DNA of 64,000 nt from Roseisolibacter agri (GTDB lineage Bacteria; Gemmatimonadota; Gemmatimonadetes; Gemmatimonadales; Gemmatimonadaceae), in NCBI RefSeq assembly GCF_030159095.1, contig NZ_BRXS01000003.1, positions 434,001-498,000 of the forward strand, written 5' to 3'. Each line of letters starts with the position of its first letter. Within the stretch, counting starts at the first letter, position 1. Below, piece after piece: positions 45,140 to 54,271 of the stretch. The translations under genes and the position numbers were made by a program. The notes under the pieces were generated by a model. That model saw only the letters and a program-made list of their open reading frames with translations, did not search any database and was not told the origin of the DNA.

Positions 45140-46142
45140 CGCTCATCATCACGTGCACGCTGATCCCGCTCGCCAGCCCCACCCAGAGCACGCGGTCGCC
45201 GGGCGCGAGGGCGCCGCGCGCCGTGGCCTGCGCGTACGCCACCGGGAGCGACGCCGCGGCCATGTTGCCGTGATCGACGACGGTGAGCTCCACGAGATCG
45301 GCCGGCATCCCCGTCGCCGCGAGCATCTCGTGCAGGTACGGCAGCGTCGCCTGGTGCACGAGGATGCGGCGGAAGTCGGCGAACGTCACGCCCGCGCGCT
45401 CCATGCTGCGCGCGAGCACCGCCGGCCCGTGCGCGATGAACGCGTCCTTGAGGCGCACGCCGTCGGCGTGCAGGAAGTCGTGGGCGTGGTCGCGCGGGTG
45501 CATCGAGCCGCCGCCGCGGATCGTCGCCAGCTCCCAGTGGTCGCTCAGCGCCTCGGTGTGGTGGTGGAAGATCCCGCGCCCGTCCGGCGCGCGCCCGAGC
45601 ACCGCGGCGGCGCCCGCGTCGCCCATCGTGTAGCCCGGGAAGCTGCGCCGGAACTCCGCGCCGTCGCGCACCCGCCAGGCTACCGCGCGCGAGCACGGCT
45701 CGCCGGTGGCGACGAGCGCCGTGCGCGCCGCGCCGCTGGCGATCAGCGACTCCGCCACCTGCACGCCGGCGAGGAAGGAGTTGCAGGCGTTCTTGACGTC
45801 GAACACCTGCGCGCGCGTGCCGAGCTTCGCCTGCACGATGTGCGCGGTCGCCGGCTCCATGAGGTCCTGCGACGCGGCGGCGAAGACCAGCAGGTCGACG
45901 TCGGCCGGCCGGCGCTCGGCTACGTCGAGCGCGCGCCGCGCGGCGTCGACCGCGAGGTCGGAGCACTGCACGTCGTCGGCGGCGACGCGGCGGGTCCGCA
46001 CGCCGGACAGCGCCTCGACGGCGCCCGGCCGGACGCGGTAGCCGGGGCTGGCCCGGGCGATCAGCGCCTCGACCTCGCTGCTGGTGCGGACCTGGGGTGG
46101 CAGGGAGGCGGCCACACCAAGGAGGCGCACGCGGTGAGCCAT
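45132..46142 (-). CDS. 3-oxoacyl-ACP synthase III family thiolase (OleA-like)
   Basis: A 336-residue thiolase-fold condensing enzyme. The triad is Cys120 (DVKNACNSF), His263 (LVHQATLPY) and Asn293 (VVDHGNMAAAS), as in FabH and OleA. The N-terminal pattern SGVRTRRVAADDVQCSDLA resembles OleA, which joins two fatty acyl-CoAs head to head to a beta-keto acid; FabH-type initiation of a polyketide or fatty acid is the alternative. A separate complete fatty-acid cluster is absent, and the next four genes include OleC- and OleD-like proteins, which favours OleA. It is first in the operon, divergent from a LuxR regulator, with a TAGCTT -10-like hexamer about 88 bases upstream. Confidence 0.82.
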   Translation of the reverse strand: MAHRVRLLGVAASLPPQVRTSSEVEALIARASPGYRVRPGAVEALSGVRTRRVAADDVQCSDLAVDAARRALDVAERRPADVDLLVFAAASQDLMEPATAHIVQAKLGTRAQVFDVKNACNSFLAGVQVAESLIASGAARTALVATGEPCSRAVAWRVRDGAEFRRSFPGYTMGDAGAAAVLGRAPDGRGIFHHHTEALSDHWELATIRGGGSMHPRDHAHDFLHADGVRLKDAFIAHGPAVLARSMERAGVTFADFRRILVHQATLPYLHEMLAATGMPADLVELTVVDHGNMAAASLPVAYAQATARGALAPGDRVLWVGLASGISVHVMMSDV

Positions 46143-46229
46143 GCGGTGCTCGACGGCTGGTCCTGGGCTGATCCGGAGAGCGGAGGAGCGCAGCGCCGGA
46201 TCGGCCCACGCCTGTGAGAGCGTACCCCC

Positions 46230-46235
46230 AAGCTA
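46230..46235 (-). promoter_or_regulatory. Candidate -10 of the ole-like operon
   Basis: TAGCTT on the minus strand within GGGCTAGCTTGGGGG, in the 172-bp divergent region to the LuxR gene. It resembles the GCTAGCTTG seen before the KaiC-like gene. No -35 is evident. Confidence 0.3.
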
Positions 46236-46314
46236 GCCCGTCCGATCCCGAGGGCGCATGTTCGGGACGCCGCCGGGGAAACCCCACCGCCGCGCCACCC
46301 GTACGTCGCCTCCG

Positions 46315-47439
46315 ATGTCACCCCTCGCCACCGCCGACCTGGCCCGCCTGGAGCACGCGCTCCGCGTCGCGCTCTGCCCCGCCGATCACGGGTCGGCGTC
46401 CACGTGGAGCGCCACGCTCTGTCGGGCGGCCGCGGACCTGGTGGGCGGCGGCGCGTACGGGACGGTGCTGGCGATGAGCGAGCGCACCGTGCACCGCGTC
46501 CTGCACACCGACGTCCCGGACGACATCGACCGCGTCTACCGCGCGGAGTTCGCGGCGCAGGACCTGGTGCAGACGCGCATGCTCGCGCGGCGCCTGCCGG
46601 TGGGCCACGAGCTGGACGTGTGCACGCGCGAGGAGCTGGCGCGGAGCCCGTTCTACAACGAGTTCTCGCTCGCGCTCGGGGTGCCGTTCAGCTTCGGCGT
46701 CAGCGCGTTCCGCGGCGCGAGCGCGCCGCACCGCCTGATGCTGACCCTCCCCCGCTGGCCCGACGACGCGGCGCGCGACCGCGCGGCGGCGATGCTGCGC
46801 CTGCTGGCGCCGGCGTTCGCTGCGGGCGTGGAGGCGGTGGACCGGCTGACCGCCGATCCCGCGGAGCTGGCGCGCCTGCTGGACGTGCTGGCCGAGCCGA
46901 CGCTCGTGTGCGACCGCCGCGGCACCGTGCTGCACGAGAACCCCGCCTGCGCCGCGCTGCTGGCCGACGTGCGCCTGCGCGCCGGCGCGGCGGGCGAGGC
47001 GTCGCTGCGCGCGGAGCTGCGCGCGCTGGCCGCCGGCGTGGGCGCGCTGCGCGGCGGCCGCGCGGCGCGCGAGGCGGCGCTCGCCGACGCACCGCCCGCC
47101 GCCGCCCGCGAGCTGCGCGTCGGCACGCAGCGGCTGCGCGCGCGCGCCTGCTTCACCGCCGAGGGCACGCTGGCCGCCGAGGCGCTAGTGTGGGTGAGCG
47201 TGGAGCGCGCGGGCGCCGAGGCGGCGGTCGCGGCGCCCGACGCGCTGCGCGCGCGCTTCGGCCTCACGGCGCAGGAGTGCGCGGTGGCGCGCCTGCTCGC
47301 CGACCGCCGCACCGACGCCGAGATCGCGACCACGCTCGGCGTCAGCCCGCACACCGCGCGCACGCACGCCGAGCGCGTGCGCCGCAAGCTCGGCGTCGCG
47401 CGGCGGACCGAGGTCGCCGCGCGGATCGCCGAGGCCTGA
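46315..47439 (+). CDS. LuxR-family transcriptional regulator, paralogue 1
   Basis: A 374-residue regulator. The ATG at 46315 is chosen because the paralogue at 54272 starts with the same MSP...LARLE pattern. The N-terminal about 190 residues form an alpha/beta sensory domain without a receiver Asp (EFAAQDLVQTRMLARRLPVG), a middle PAS-like part follows (VLAEPTLVCDRRGTVLHENP), and the C-terminal LuxR helix-turn-helix is clear (LTAQECAVARLLADRRTDAEIATTLGVS in part). Divergent from the ole-like operon and convergent with a membrane protein gene, it could control either. An 11-bp tandem repeat lies at its 3' end, as at its paralogue. Confidence 0.82.
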   Translation: MSPLATADLARLEHALRVALCPADHGSASTWSATLCRAAADLVGGGAYGTVLAMSERTVHRVLHTDVPDDIDRVYRAEFAAQDLVQTRMLARRLPVGHELDVCTREELARSPFYNEFSLALGVPFSFGVSAFRGASAPHRLMLTLPRWPDDAARDRAAAMLRLLAPAFAAGVEAVDRLTADPAELARLLDVLAEPTLVCDRRGTVLHENPACAALLADVRLRAGAAGEASLRAELRALAAGVGALRGGRAAREAALADAPPAAARELRVGTQRLRARACFTAEGTLAAEALVWVSVERAGAEAAVAAPDALRARFGLTAQECAVARLLADRRTDAEIATTLGVSPHTARTHAERVRRKLGVARRTEVAARIAEA

Positions 47440-47447
47440 CCGCGCGC

Positions 47448-47491
47448 GATCAGCGCGCGATCAGCGCGCGATCAGCGCGCGATCAGCGCGC
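47448..47491. repeat. Four 11-bp tandem repeats at a convergent gene junction
   Basis: Four exact copies of GATCAGCGCGC start 9 bases after the LuxR stop and supply the stop codon of the convergent membrane protein gene (47483). The period equals about one helical turn. Confidence 0.85.
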
Positions 47492-48097
47492 GCGGTCGCG
47501 CGCGGGCGCGGTGGCCAGCGCGAGCCCCAGCGCGCCGAACGACAGCGCGGTCGCCGGCCCGAACACCGCGCCCATCGCCTCGCGCCCGAAGATCCCGGCG
47601 CCGGCCGCCATCAGCGGGAAGGCGAGCCCGCACGCCAGCGGCGTCCACCGCCGCCACCCGCGCCAGACGCCCGCGCGCAGCGCCGCGATCCCCACGACCA
47701 GCATGAAGACGTGGCTGGCCGGCCACGCGATGTCGGTCGCCATGTAGAACGCGCCGCCGCGCGCGCGGCCCACGGTGAGGTCGAGCAGCGGCTGGCACGA
47801 GGCCAGGAACAGGCCGACGGCCTGGATCGCGGTGATGGTCGCCGCGCCGCGCCCCGTGCCGGTCACGCGGAGCAGGCGCAGCCCGATCGCCGCCGCCGCG
47901 AAGCCCCAGATGTAGAGGAGGAACTCGGCCTGCGCGATCAGGCTCTCGGGCGAGGGCGCGGCGCTGCCGGCGATGCGCCACGAGACGTACTGCACGAGCA
48001 TCATCGGGCTGCCGATCATCGCCAGCACGCCGAGGGTGCGGTGGAGCGGCGGACGGGCGGCGGAGACGACGGGAAGAGGGGAGACGCTGGCGGTCAT
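47483..48097 (-). CDS. Multi-pass membrane protein of unknown function
   Basis: A 204-residue integral membrane protein with about six hydrophobic segments (near 21-42, 57-77, 84-102, 120-140, 150-172 and 180-197) and no recognisable active site. I cannot name the family; the layout resembles small DUF-type integral membrane proteins. The ATG at 48097 is used. The stop lies in the 11-bp tandem repeat. Its promoter region has the 17-bp palindrome and 22-bp spacing shared with the subtilisin and PEP-CTERM genes, so it belongs to the same presumed regulon. Confidence 0.65.
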   Translation of the reverse strand: MTASVSPLPVVSAARPPLHRTLGVLAMIGSPMMLVQYVSWRIAGSAAPSPESLIAQAEFLLYIWGFAAAAIGLRLLRVTGTGRGAATITAIQAVGLFLASCQPLLDLTVGRARGGAFYMATDIAWPASHVFMLVVGIAALRAGVWRGWRRWTPLACGLAFPLMAAGAGIFGREAMGAVFGPATALSFGALGLALATAPARDRAR

Positions 48098-48162
48098 CGG
48101 GAAGGTCCTCGGGAAGGTCCTCTGGGATGCATGTCGGTGAGGGGCGAGCGATCGCCCACCCG

Positions 48163-48207
48163 ACAGTACGCCCGCCCCGCGCGGCCGCCGTACGCAGTTT
48201 CCGCGTA
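48163..48207 (-). promoter_or_regulatory. Palindrome-plus-minus-10 promoter module 1
   Basis: The palindrome TACGCAGTTTCCGCGTA (48191-48207) is followed, 22 bases downstream on the minus strand, by a -10-like TACTGT (48163-48168), about 65 bases before the start of the membrane protein gene. The same arrangement with identical spacing occurs at 60216-60260 and 62402-62446. Confidence 0.6.
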
Positions 48208-48281
48208 TTTTCGCGTCCTTCGCGTGCCCCGCGCCTCCGAGCCTGCTTGACGGCGTGCGGCGCCGGTCCTACGCTCGCCAC

Positions 48282-48716
48282 ATGACGTCCCGCATGACGG
48301 CCCGCATGGTGCCCGTGCTGCTGCTCGCGGTGGCGGCGCACGCGTGTGCGCGCCCGGTGCGCATCCCCTCCGCCGGCGACACCGCCGCCGCGGCCGAGCG
48401 GGCCGGGTCGCGCACGCCGGCGCGCGCGCCGGACGTGGACGTCGTGGTCGAGAACCACAACTCCTCCGACGTCACGGTCACGCTGCAGGGCGCGGGCGGG
48501 CGGCGCGTGCGCCTGGGCAACGTCTCGGGCTCGACGACGCGCACGCTGCGCTTCGCGGCGGAGCTGGCCGCCGCGTCGCAGCCGCTGTCGCTGATCGCGC
48601 ACCCCATCGGCGCGCGCGAGACGTTCACCAGCGAGCGCTTCACCGTGCAGCCGGGGCAGCAGGTGGTGCTCACGCTGGGCTCGCGCATCGGCCAGTCGTC
48701 GGTGGCCGTGCACTAG
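48282..48716 (+). CDS. Small lipoprotein of unknown function
   Basis: A 144-residue predicted lipoprotein (MTSRMTARMVPVLLLAVAAHAC, Cys about residue 22). The mature part has a beta-rich segment (VDVVVENHNSSDVTVTLQG, VSGSTTRTLRF, FTVQPGQQVVLTLG) that looks like a small immunoglobulin-like or transthyretin-like sandwich. No family is recognised. It is divergent from the membrane protein gene and convergent with the SusC/SusD operon. Confidence 0.6.
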   Translation: MTSRMTARMVPVLLLAVAAHACARPVRIPSAGDTAAAAERAGSRTPARAPDVDVVVENHNSSDVTVTLQGAGGRRVRLGNVSGSTTRTLRFAAELAAASQPLSLIAHPIGARETFTSERFTVQPGQQVVLTLGSRIGQSSVAVH

Positions 48717-48738
48717 GCGCGGTGAAGCGCGTGCGGGC

Positions 48739-49251
48739 TCAGCGCCCGCCGCCGCTCCCGCCGCCCGGCACGCGCACCACGCTCTCGCTGCCGCCCAGCG
48801 CGGCGCGCAGCAGGAGCAGCCCGGCCACCACGCCGCCGGCCAGCAGCGCGCTGCGCTTCACCGACGTGCGCACCACGTCCACGCCCGCCACGCCGCGCCG
48901 CGCGACGCGCAGCCGCTCGGCCGGCCAGCGCTCGTCGTCGCCGCCCTCGCGCGTCACCGCGCGCACGTCCATGGTGACCGTCGAGTCGTCGGCGGTCACC
49001 AGCGTCCCCTCGAGCGCGGTGCCGCGCGGCCCGATGGTGGACGCGAGCGCGCTGCCGCCGTCGGGCGTCAGGCGCACGCGCACCACGCGGCCGGCGTTGC
49101 CGTCCCCGGGCGTCACGGGCGCGTAGCTGCGGCACCCCGCCGCCGGCGACGCCATCACCAGCAGCGTCGCCAGCAGCGTGCGCGTGGCTCTCGCGGACCG
49201 CGCGCGGCGGGCGCGCGATGCGCGCCCGCCGCCCACGTCGTCGTGTCGCAT
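48739..49251 (-). CDS. Small lipoprotein at the end of the SusC/SusD operon
   Basis: A 170-residue predicted lipoprotein. The ATG at 49251 is 5 bases past the SusD stop; a GTG at 49260 overlapping that stop is possible. After an Arg-rich N-region the signal ends MASPAAGCRSY. The middle is beta-rich (GRVVRVRLTPDGG, TLVTADDSTVTMDVRAV), suggesting an SH3-like or OB-like barrel, and a hydrophobic stretch (SALLAGGVVAGLLLLRAAL) near the C-terminus precedes a Gly-rich tail. I do not recognise the family. Cotranscription with SusC/SusD suggests a role at the outer membrane. Confidence 0.55.
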   Translation of the reverse strand: MRHDDVGGGRASRARRARSARATRTLLATLLVMASPAAGCRSYAPVTPGDGNAGRVVRVRLTPDGGSALASTIGPRGTALEGTLVTADDSTVTMDVRAVTREGGDDERWPAERLRVARRGVAGVDVVRTSVKRSALLAGGVVAGLLLLRAALGGSESVVRVPGGGSGGGR

Positions 49252-49256
49252 TCCCG

Positions 49257-50615
49257 TCACTGCCCCTTGCACGCCTCGCCCGTGGCGTCGGACGTGGCGT
49301 TGGCGGGATCGTTGGCGTTGCGGAACGGCTGCGCCGCCGCGTCGGGGATGCTCGTGTTGGTCTGCCGCTCGGCCGTGTCGTAGAACAGACGGCCGGGCAC
49401 GCGCTCGCCCGCCACCGCCGGCGTCAGGTTCGGGAAGCAGGTGCGCTTGTAGTCGTTCCACACCTCCAGGCTCTGGAACATCGCGATGTACTTCTCGGTC
49501 AGGATCTCGCGCAGCAGCGCCTGCCCCGAGAGGCTCGGGGACGACGCGGGCAGGCCGGCGAGCGCCCGCGCGCGATCGAGCTGCGTGCGCGCCTCCGCCT
49601 CGTTGCCCGTGCGCTGCGCCGCCTCGGCCCAGATCAGCAGGTTCTCGTTGGCCGTGATGAGCGCCTGCGGGGCGTTCGGCGCCAGCCGCGCGTCGGAGAG
49701 GTCGCTCTGGTCGGCGTTGAAGTACTGGCCGAGGCGCGGGTCGTTGCGCTGCTTCAGCAGCGCCACGAACGTCTCGCCCGGCACCAGGTAGCCCGGCCGG
49801 TTCACGACCGCGAACTGGTACCAGAAGTTCTGCTGCAGCGGCCCGCCCGAGAACGTCGCGACGTAGTTCTGCGACGCGGTCGTGAGCCCCTGCCGCGCCT
49901 CCGCCAGCGCGCTCTGGTACGCGCTCGCGCCGCGCACCTCGGCCAAGTGCAGGTAGTAGCGCGCCTTGAGCGTGTGCGCCAGCCGCGCCCAGCTCTCGGC
50001 GTCGCCCGCGTAGGCCAGGTCGGCCGCGCCCGGGCCCACGTTCTTGGGGTTCGTCGACGAGACGTTGGTGATGCCGCGCGTCAGCAGCGCCAGCGCCGAG
50101 TCGTAGACGGCCAGCTGCGGCGTGAGCGCCGGGTTGGGCGTCCCGGAGAGCGCCTGCGTGTACACGATGTCGCCGAAGATGCTGGCGCCCGTGCCGATCA
50201 GCAGCGCCTCCTGGATCTGCGAGATCCCGACGAACAGCGAGTCGCCGAGCTCGCGCGCCAGGCGCCGCTCCTCGCGGATGTCGGGCAGCCCGCCGCCGAT
50301 GTAGAGCGACTGGTAGAAGCCGTTGGTCGTGCTCTCGTCGCGGCCGTAGTTGTAGATGTCGATGTACTGGATGTTGCCCCCCTCGAACTGCTGCGTCCAC
50401 AGCCCCGCGATGCGGGTCGGGTCGCTGGAGAGGAGCGCCCACAGCGCGCTCTGCACGCCGACGAACAGCTGCGACGGCAGCGCGGTGAGCGGGCGGTTGG
50501 GATCGCGGTCGAGGTCCCCGCCGGTGAGGAAGTCGTTGCACGCCATCGGGCCCGCGAGGGCGCCGGCGAGGGCCAGCGCCGCGACGGGCACGGCGCGTCG
50601 GAATCGTCTCAGCAC
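49257..50615 (-). CDS. SusD/RagB-family nutrient-binding lipoprotein
   Basis: A 452-residue outer-membrane surface lipoprotein (GTG start, LAGALAGPMACNDF, Cys about residue 26). The four-TPR-helix SusD architecture is visible: the N-terminal NRPLTALPSQLFVGVQSALW and GDIVYTQALSG parts, and the C-terminal LLREILTEKYIAMFQSLEVWNDYKR, which is the most conserved SusD motif (EKYIA plus WND). SusD proteins cap the SusC channel and bind glycans or peptides. The gene follows susC by 13 bases. Substrate cannot be inferred; no glycoside hydrolase is nearby. Confidence 0.92.
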   Translation of the reverse strand: MLRRFRRAVPVAALALAGALAGPMACNDFLTGGDLDRDPNRPLTALPSQLFVGVQSALWALLSSDPTRIAGLWTQQFEGGNIQYIDIYNYGRDESTTNGFYQSLYIGGGLPDIREERRLARELGDSLFVGISQIQEALLIGTGASIFGDIVYTQALSGTPNPALTPQLAVYDSALALLTRGITNVSSTNPKNVGPGAADLAYAGDAESWARLAHTLKARYYLHLAEVRGASAYQSALAEARQGLTTASQNYVATFSGGPLQQNFWYQFAVVNRPGYLVPGETFVALLKQRNDPRLGQYFNADQSDLSDARLAPNAPQALITANENLLIWAEAAQRTGNEAEARTQLDRARALAGLPASSPSLSGQALLREILTEKYIAMFQSLEVWNDYKRTCFPNLTPAVAGERVPGRLFYDTAERQTNTSIPDAAAQPFRNANDPANATSDATGEACKGQ

Positions 50616-50628
50616 GCGAGTCTCCCGG

Positions 50629-53600
50629 TCAGCGGTTGAAGGTGGCGGAGAGCACGAACGACCGCGTCTGCGGGTTGTTGAAGTAGTCCACGCCCTGCGT
50701 CAGGTACTCCGCGCCGCCCAGGTTCGACTCGGGGTCGAGGCCGCGGTAGTCGGTCCACGTGGCGAGGTTGCGGCCCGCCAGGCGGAGGTCGATGCTCGAG
50801 ACGCCGATGCGCGACCGCACCCAGCGCTGGCCGAGCGTGTAGGCGAGCGACAGCTCGCGCAGCTTCACGAAGCTGCCGTCCTCGACGAACTGCGCCTGCG
50901 CCAGGCTGGCGTTGCCGCCCTTGGTCGTGAACCACGTCTGCCACTGCGCCGGCGTGGTGGCGAACGGGACGCCCACGCCCGGGCCGGCGACGTCGGGATA
51001 CTCCTCGGTGTAGAAGTTCTCGCCGAACGTCCCCGAGCCGCCGCGCACCTCGGTGTCCTGGTGCGTGCCGAAGCGGTAGAGCGCCCCACGCGTGCCGTTC
51101 CACACCTGCCCGCCGCGCCGGATGTCGAGCAGCCCCGAGACGCGCAGGTTGCCGAACAGCTTCAGCGACGAGTTGATGCCCATGTTCCACCGCGGGTTCG
51201 GATCGGCGATCACGCGATCCGTCGGATCGTAGATCGGCTGCCCGTTGGCGGCGAGGTAGAGCGCGTCCTTCTTCGCGTTGGGGCCGCACCCGGCGTCGAT
51301 GTCGACGTCGTTGATCACGAGGCCGCGGCCGCAGCGCGCGAAGTCGGAGCCGCGGATGACGCCCGGCGCGAAGCCCACCGACGACGTGCCGATGGAGCCC
51401 GTGAACCCCTCGTTGTTGTAGGGGATGAACTCCGCGCCCAGCAGGTCGGTGACCTTGCCGCGCAGCCGGCCGTAGTTGAGGCCCAACTCCCACGCCACCG
51501 CCGACGTCGTGTACGGCCGCAGGTTCAGCGTCACCTCGACGCCGCGGTTGTCGATCGTCGCGCCGTTGGCGAGGCGCCGCTGGAAGCCCGTCTCCGACGC
51601 GTTGGTCGGGACGAACAGGATCACGTCGGACGACTTCTTCCGGAAGTACGTGAAGCCGAGGTCCGCGCGCTGGTCGAAGAAGCCGAAGTCGGCGCCGAGC
51701 TCGATCTCACGATTGCGCTCGGGCTTGAGGTCGGGATTGCCGCCGGTGAGCGAGCGCACCACGCCGCCCTGCCCGCCCTGGATGCTGCTGATGAAGTCCC
51801 CGAAGCCGCTGCCGAACACCGACGTCGTCGAGAACGCGGTGATGGTGCCGTACACCGGCGGCTCGCGGCCCGTCTCACCGTACGCCGCGCGCAGCTTGCC
51901 GAGGCTCAGCAGCCCGCGCTGCTCCGTGTTGCCGAGGGCGTTGGTGAACGTCCAGGCGAGGCTCGCCTTCGGGTAGTTGGCGCGCCGCTCACCCGATCCG
52001 AAGGTCGAGAAGCCGTCGTTGCGCAGGCCTGCGGTGAAGAAGAGCTGGTTCCACAGGTCCGCCTCGACCTGCCCGAAGTAGCCCTCGATGTGGACCAGCG
52101 AGCGCAGCTCCTGCGGCACCGCCGGGTTCACCGTGTTCTGCATGACGTAGGGCTCGGCCGCGATCAGGTTCTGGCCCTGCGCCCAGATCTGCCGGTAGCG
52201 CCGCGAGTTGAGGTTCTGCCCGACCGACACGCGCCCCGTGAACGCCGGCGAGAACTCGCGGTTCGCCGTCAGCAGCAGGTTGTTGTCGATCATCAGGTTG
52301 TTGAGGTCCAGCCGCGTCACCTGCCCGACGGGATTGCTGGACGACGTGAGCGGCAGCGCCTCGAGGCGCGCGTCGGCGTAGTAGTCCGCGCCGAGCTGCT
52401 CCTGCACGCGCAGCCACGAGAACGGGTTCCACTCGACGTTCACGTTGCCGACGAAGCGACCCAGCTCGCTCTGGTTGCCCGGGCTGTAGGCGACGAACAG
52501 CGGGTTGTCGTAGCCGCGCGTGCCCGTGGCGCTGGCGCTGGTCGGGTTCGGGAAGCGGTACGACCGGTGCAGCCCGCTCGTCGGGTCGAGATACGGCTGG
52601 TTGTTGAAGTCCGGCGGCGTGCGCAGCGCGCCGAGCAGCAGGCCCGAGGTGTTGGAGCCCTTCTGCACGAAGCGGCCGCGCGTGTCGATGTAGCTGAGGT
52701 TCCCGCCGACGTTGATCTGCGAGTTCAGCGCGTGCGTCGCCTTCAGCCGCACGCTCGTGCGGTTGTAGCGGTTGTTCGGCCCGATGATGACGCCGTCCTG
52801 CGCCGTGAGGCCGCCCGACAGGAAGAACGACGTGCGCCCGGTGCCGCCGGAGATCGACAGGTTGTTGTCGAACGTCGAGCCGGTCTTGAAGATGTCCTCA
52901 CCGTGGTCGTACGTCGTCGCGCCGGAGAGCCGCGGGCCCCACGTCAGCAGCTGCGCGAAGCAGTCGGGGTCCGCGCAGGCCCCCGCGTTGCCGCCCGTGC
53001 CCTGGCCGTACGAGCGCTGCAGCGGCACGGTGTTCGACACCTTGTCGAACGTCGACGTCGAGCCGAGCGTGTAGCGCGTCTGGCCGGGGCGACCCCGCTT
53101 GGTGGTGATGAGCACCACGCCGTTGGCCGCGCGCGCGCCGTAGATCGCCGAGGCGGCCGCGCCCTTGAGGATCTCGACCGACTCGATGTCGTTGGGGTTG
53201 ATGTCGGCGGCGCGGTTCTGCGACACCGAGCTGCCCGTGCCGACGAAGTCCGCCGGCCCCTGCGCGGTGGACGTGGTGGTGTTGTCGATCGGCTGGCCGT
53301 CGACGACGAACAGCGGCTGGTTGGTGCCGGTGACCGACGTCGCGCCACGGATCTGGATGGACGCCGACGCGCCCGGCTCGCCGGACGACGTGCGCACGAT
53401 GACGTTGGGCGCCGTCCCGCTGAGCGCGGAGACGACGTTCTGCGGCTGCGTCGCGCGCCGCAGCACGCTGCTGTCCACCGAGTTGATGACGTTGCCCAGC
53501 CGCTCGCGCGTCGACACGGTGCCGGCGCCGGTGACGACGACCGCGCTCAGCGTGGCCGGCGCGGAGGCGAGCGCGAAGTCCTGCGTGATGGTGCCCGGCC

Positions 53601-53889
53601 GCAGCGTGATCTGCACGGTCTGCGGGCGGAAGCCGACGAGGCGCGCCGTGAGGCCGACGGTCTGGCCGGTGACGCGCGAGGCCGGGACGGAGAAGGTGTA
53701 GCCTCCCGTGGCGTTCGTCGTCACGCCGAGGTTCATCGTCGGGATGAAGACGCTGGCGGCGGCGAGCGGGCGGCCGTCGTCGGCCACGACGCGGCCGGAG
53801 ATCGTCGCCGCCTGCTGCGCCTGGGCGGCGGCGGGTGACGCGAGCGCGAGCGCCGCGACGGCGAGCGCGCGGCGGAGCGGTCCTCTCAT
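50629..53889 (-). CDS. SusC/RagA-family TonB-linked outer-membrane protein
   Basis: A 1086-residue TonB-dependent transporter. A signal peptide (ALAVAALALASPAAAQA) is followed by a carboxypeptidase-regulatory domain (ATISGRVVADDGRPLAAASV), the plug with VVSALSGTAPNVIVRT, and the SusC signature AIYGARAANGVVLITTK (about 255-271), then a 22-strand barrel ending RSFVLSATFNR. It pairs with the SusD gene downstream (13-base gap) and a small lipoprotein, forming one operon from the ATG at 53889. It imports large nutrients bound by SusD. The 382-bp spacer to the divergent LuxR paralogue suggests local control. Confidence 0.94.
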   Translation of the reverse strand: MRGPLRRALAVAALALASPAAAQAQQAATISGRVVADDGRPLAAASVFIPTMNLGVTTNATGGYTFSVPASRVTGQTVGLTARLVGFRPQTVQITLRPGTITQDFALASAPATLSAVVVTGAGTVSTRERLGNVINSVDSSVLRRATQPQNVVSALSGTAPNVIVRTSSGEPGASASIQIRGATSVTGTNQPLFVVDGQPIDNTTTSTAQGPADFVGTGSSVSQNRAADINPNDIESVEILKGAAASAIYGARAANGVVLITTKRGRPGQTRYTLGSTSTFDKVSNTVPLQRSYGQGTGGNAGACADPDCFAQLLTWGPRLSGATTYDHGEDIFKTGSTFDNNLSISGGTGRTSFFLSGGLTAQDGVIIGPNNRYNRTSVRLKATHALNSQINVGGNLSYIDTRGRFVQKGSNTSGLLLGALRTPPDFNNQPYLDPTSGLHRSYRFPNPTSASATGTRGYDNPLFVAYSPGNQSELGRFVGNVNVEWNPFSWLRVQEQLGADYYADARLEALPLTSSSNPVGQVTRLDLNNLMIDNNLLLTANREFSPAFTGRVSVGQNLNSRRYRQIWAQGQNLIAAEPYVMQNTVNPAVPQELRSLVHIEGYFGQVEADLWNQLFFTAGLRNDGFSTFGSGERRANYPKASLAWTFTNALGNTEQRGLLSLGKLRAAYGETGREPPVYGTITAFSTTSVFGSGFGDFISSIQGGQGGVVRSLTGGNPDLKPERNREIELGADFGFFDQRADLGFTYFRKKSSDVILFVPTNASETGFQRRLANGATIDNRGVEVTLNLRPYTTSAVAWELGLNYGRLRGKVTDLLGAEFIPYNNEGFTGSIGTSSVGFAPGVIRGSDFARCGRGLVINDVDIDAGCGPNAKKDALYLAANGQPIYDPTDRVIADPNPRWNMGINSSLKLFGNLRVSGLLDIRRGGQVWNGTRGALYRFGTHQDTEVRGGSGTFGENFYTEEYPDVAGPGVGVPFATTPAQWQTWFTTKGGNASLAQAQFVEDGSFVKLRELSLAYTLGQRWVRSRIGVSSIDLRLAGRNLATWTDYRGLDPESNLGGAEYLTQGVDYFNNPQTRSFVLSATFNR

Positions 53890-54271
53890 GATGCGGTCCT
53901 CCTACGTGTGGGGAGCGCGGGCACGCGCGAACAGGCACGCGCGTGCGATGCGAAGGGCCATCGCGTGGCCATTCCCGCGGGCGGACTCGCGGCCGCGGCG
54001 CGACAGTCACCGGACGCGTCCGGGCCGCGAGCCGCGCGCGCGATCCGTCCCCACTCGCCGTATCCACGCGGGCGCACGCCGCGCATGCGGCCACGCGCGG
54101 CTCGTCCCATCCCGCGGTGGGATGACCGGCCGTTGCTCCACAACTCCGCGACAACTCCCCGACGACGTCCGAACGCCGCGGGCCGGTCCTCGCGGGGTCC
54201 GGCGCCCCCTGGCGCGACCGGCGATCCGGCGTACCATGTGCGGGCGGCCACGGCCGTTCCCCTCCCCGCCC
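53890..54271. promoter_or_regulatory. Divergent intergenic region of susC and LuxR paralogue 2
   Basis: 382 bp between two start codons pointing away from each other. It must hold both promoters. I see no palindrome of the TACGYA type and no repeat here, and no gene. Confidence 0.35.
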
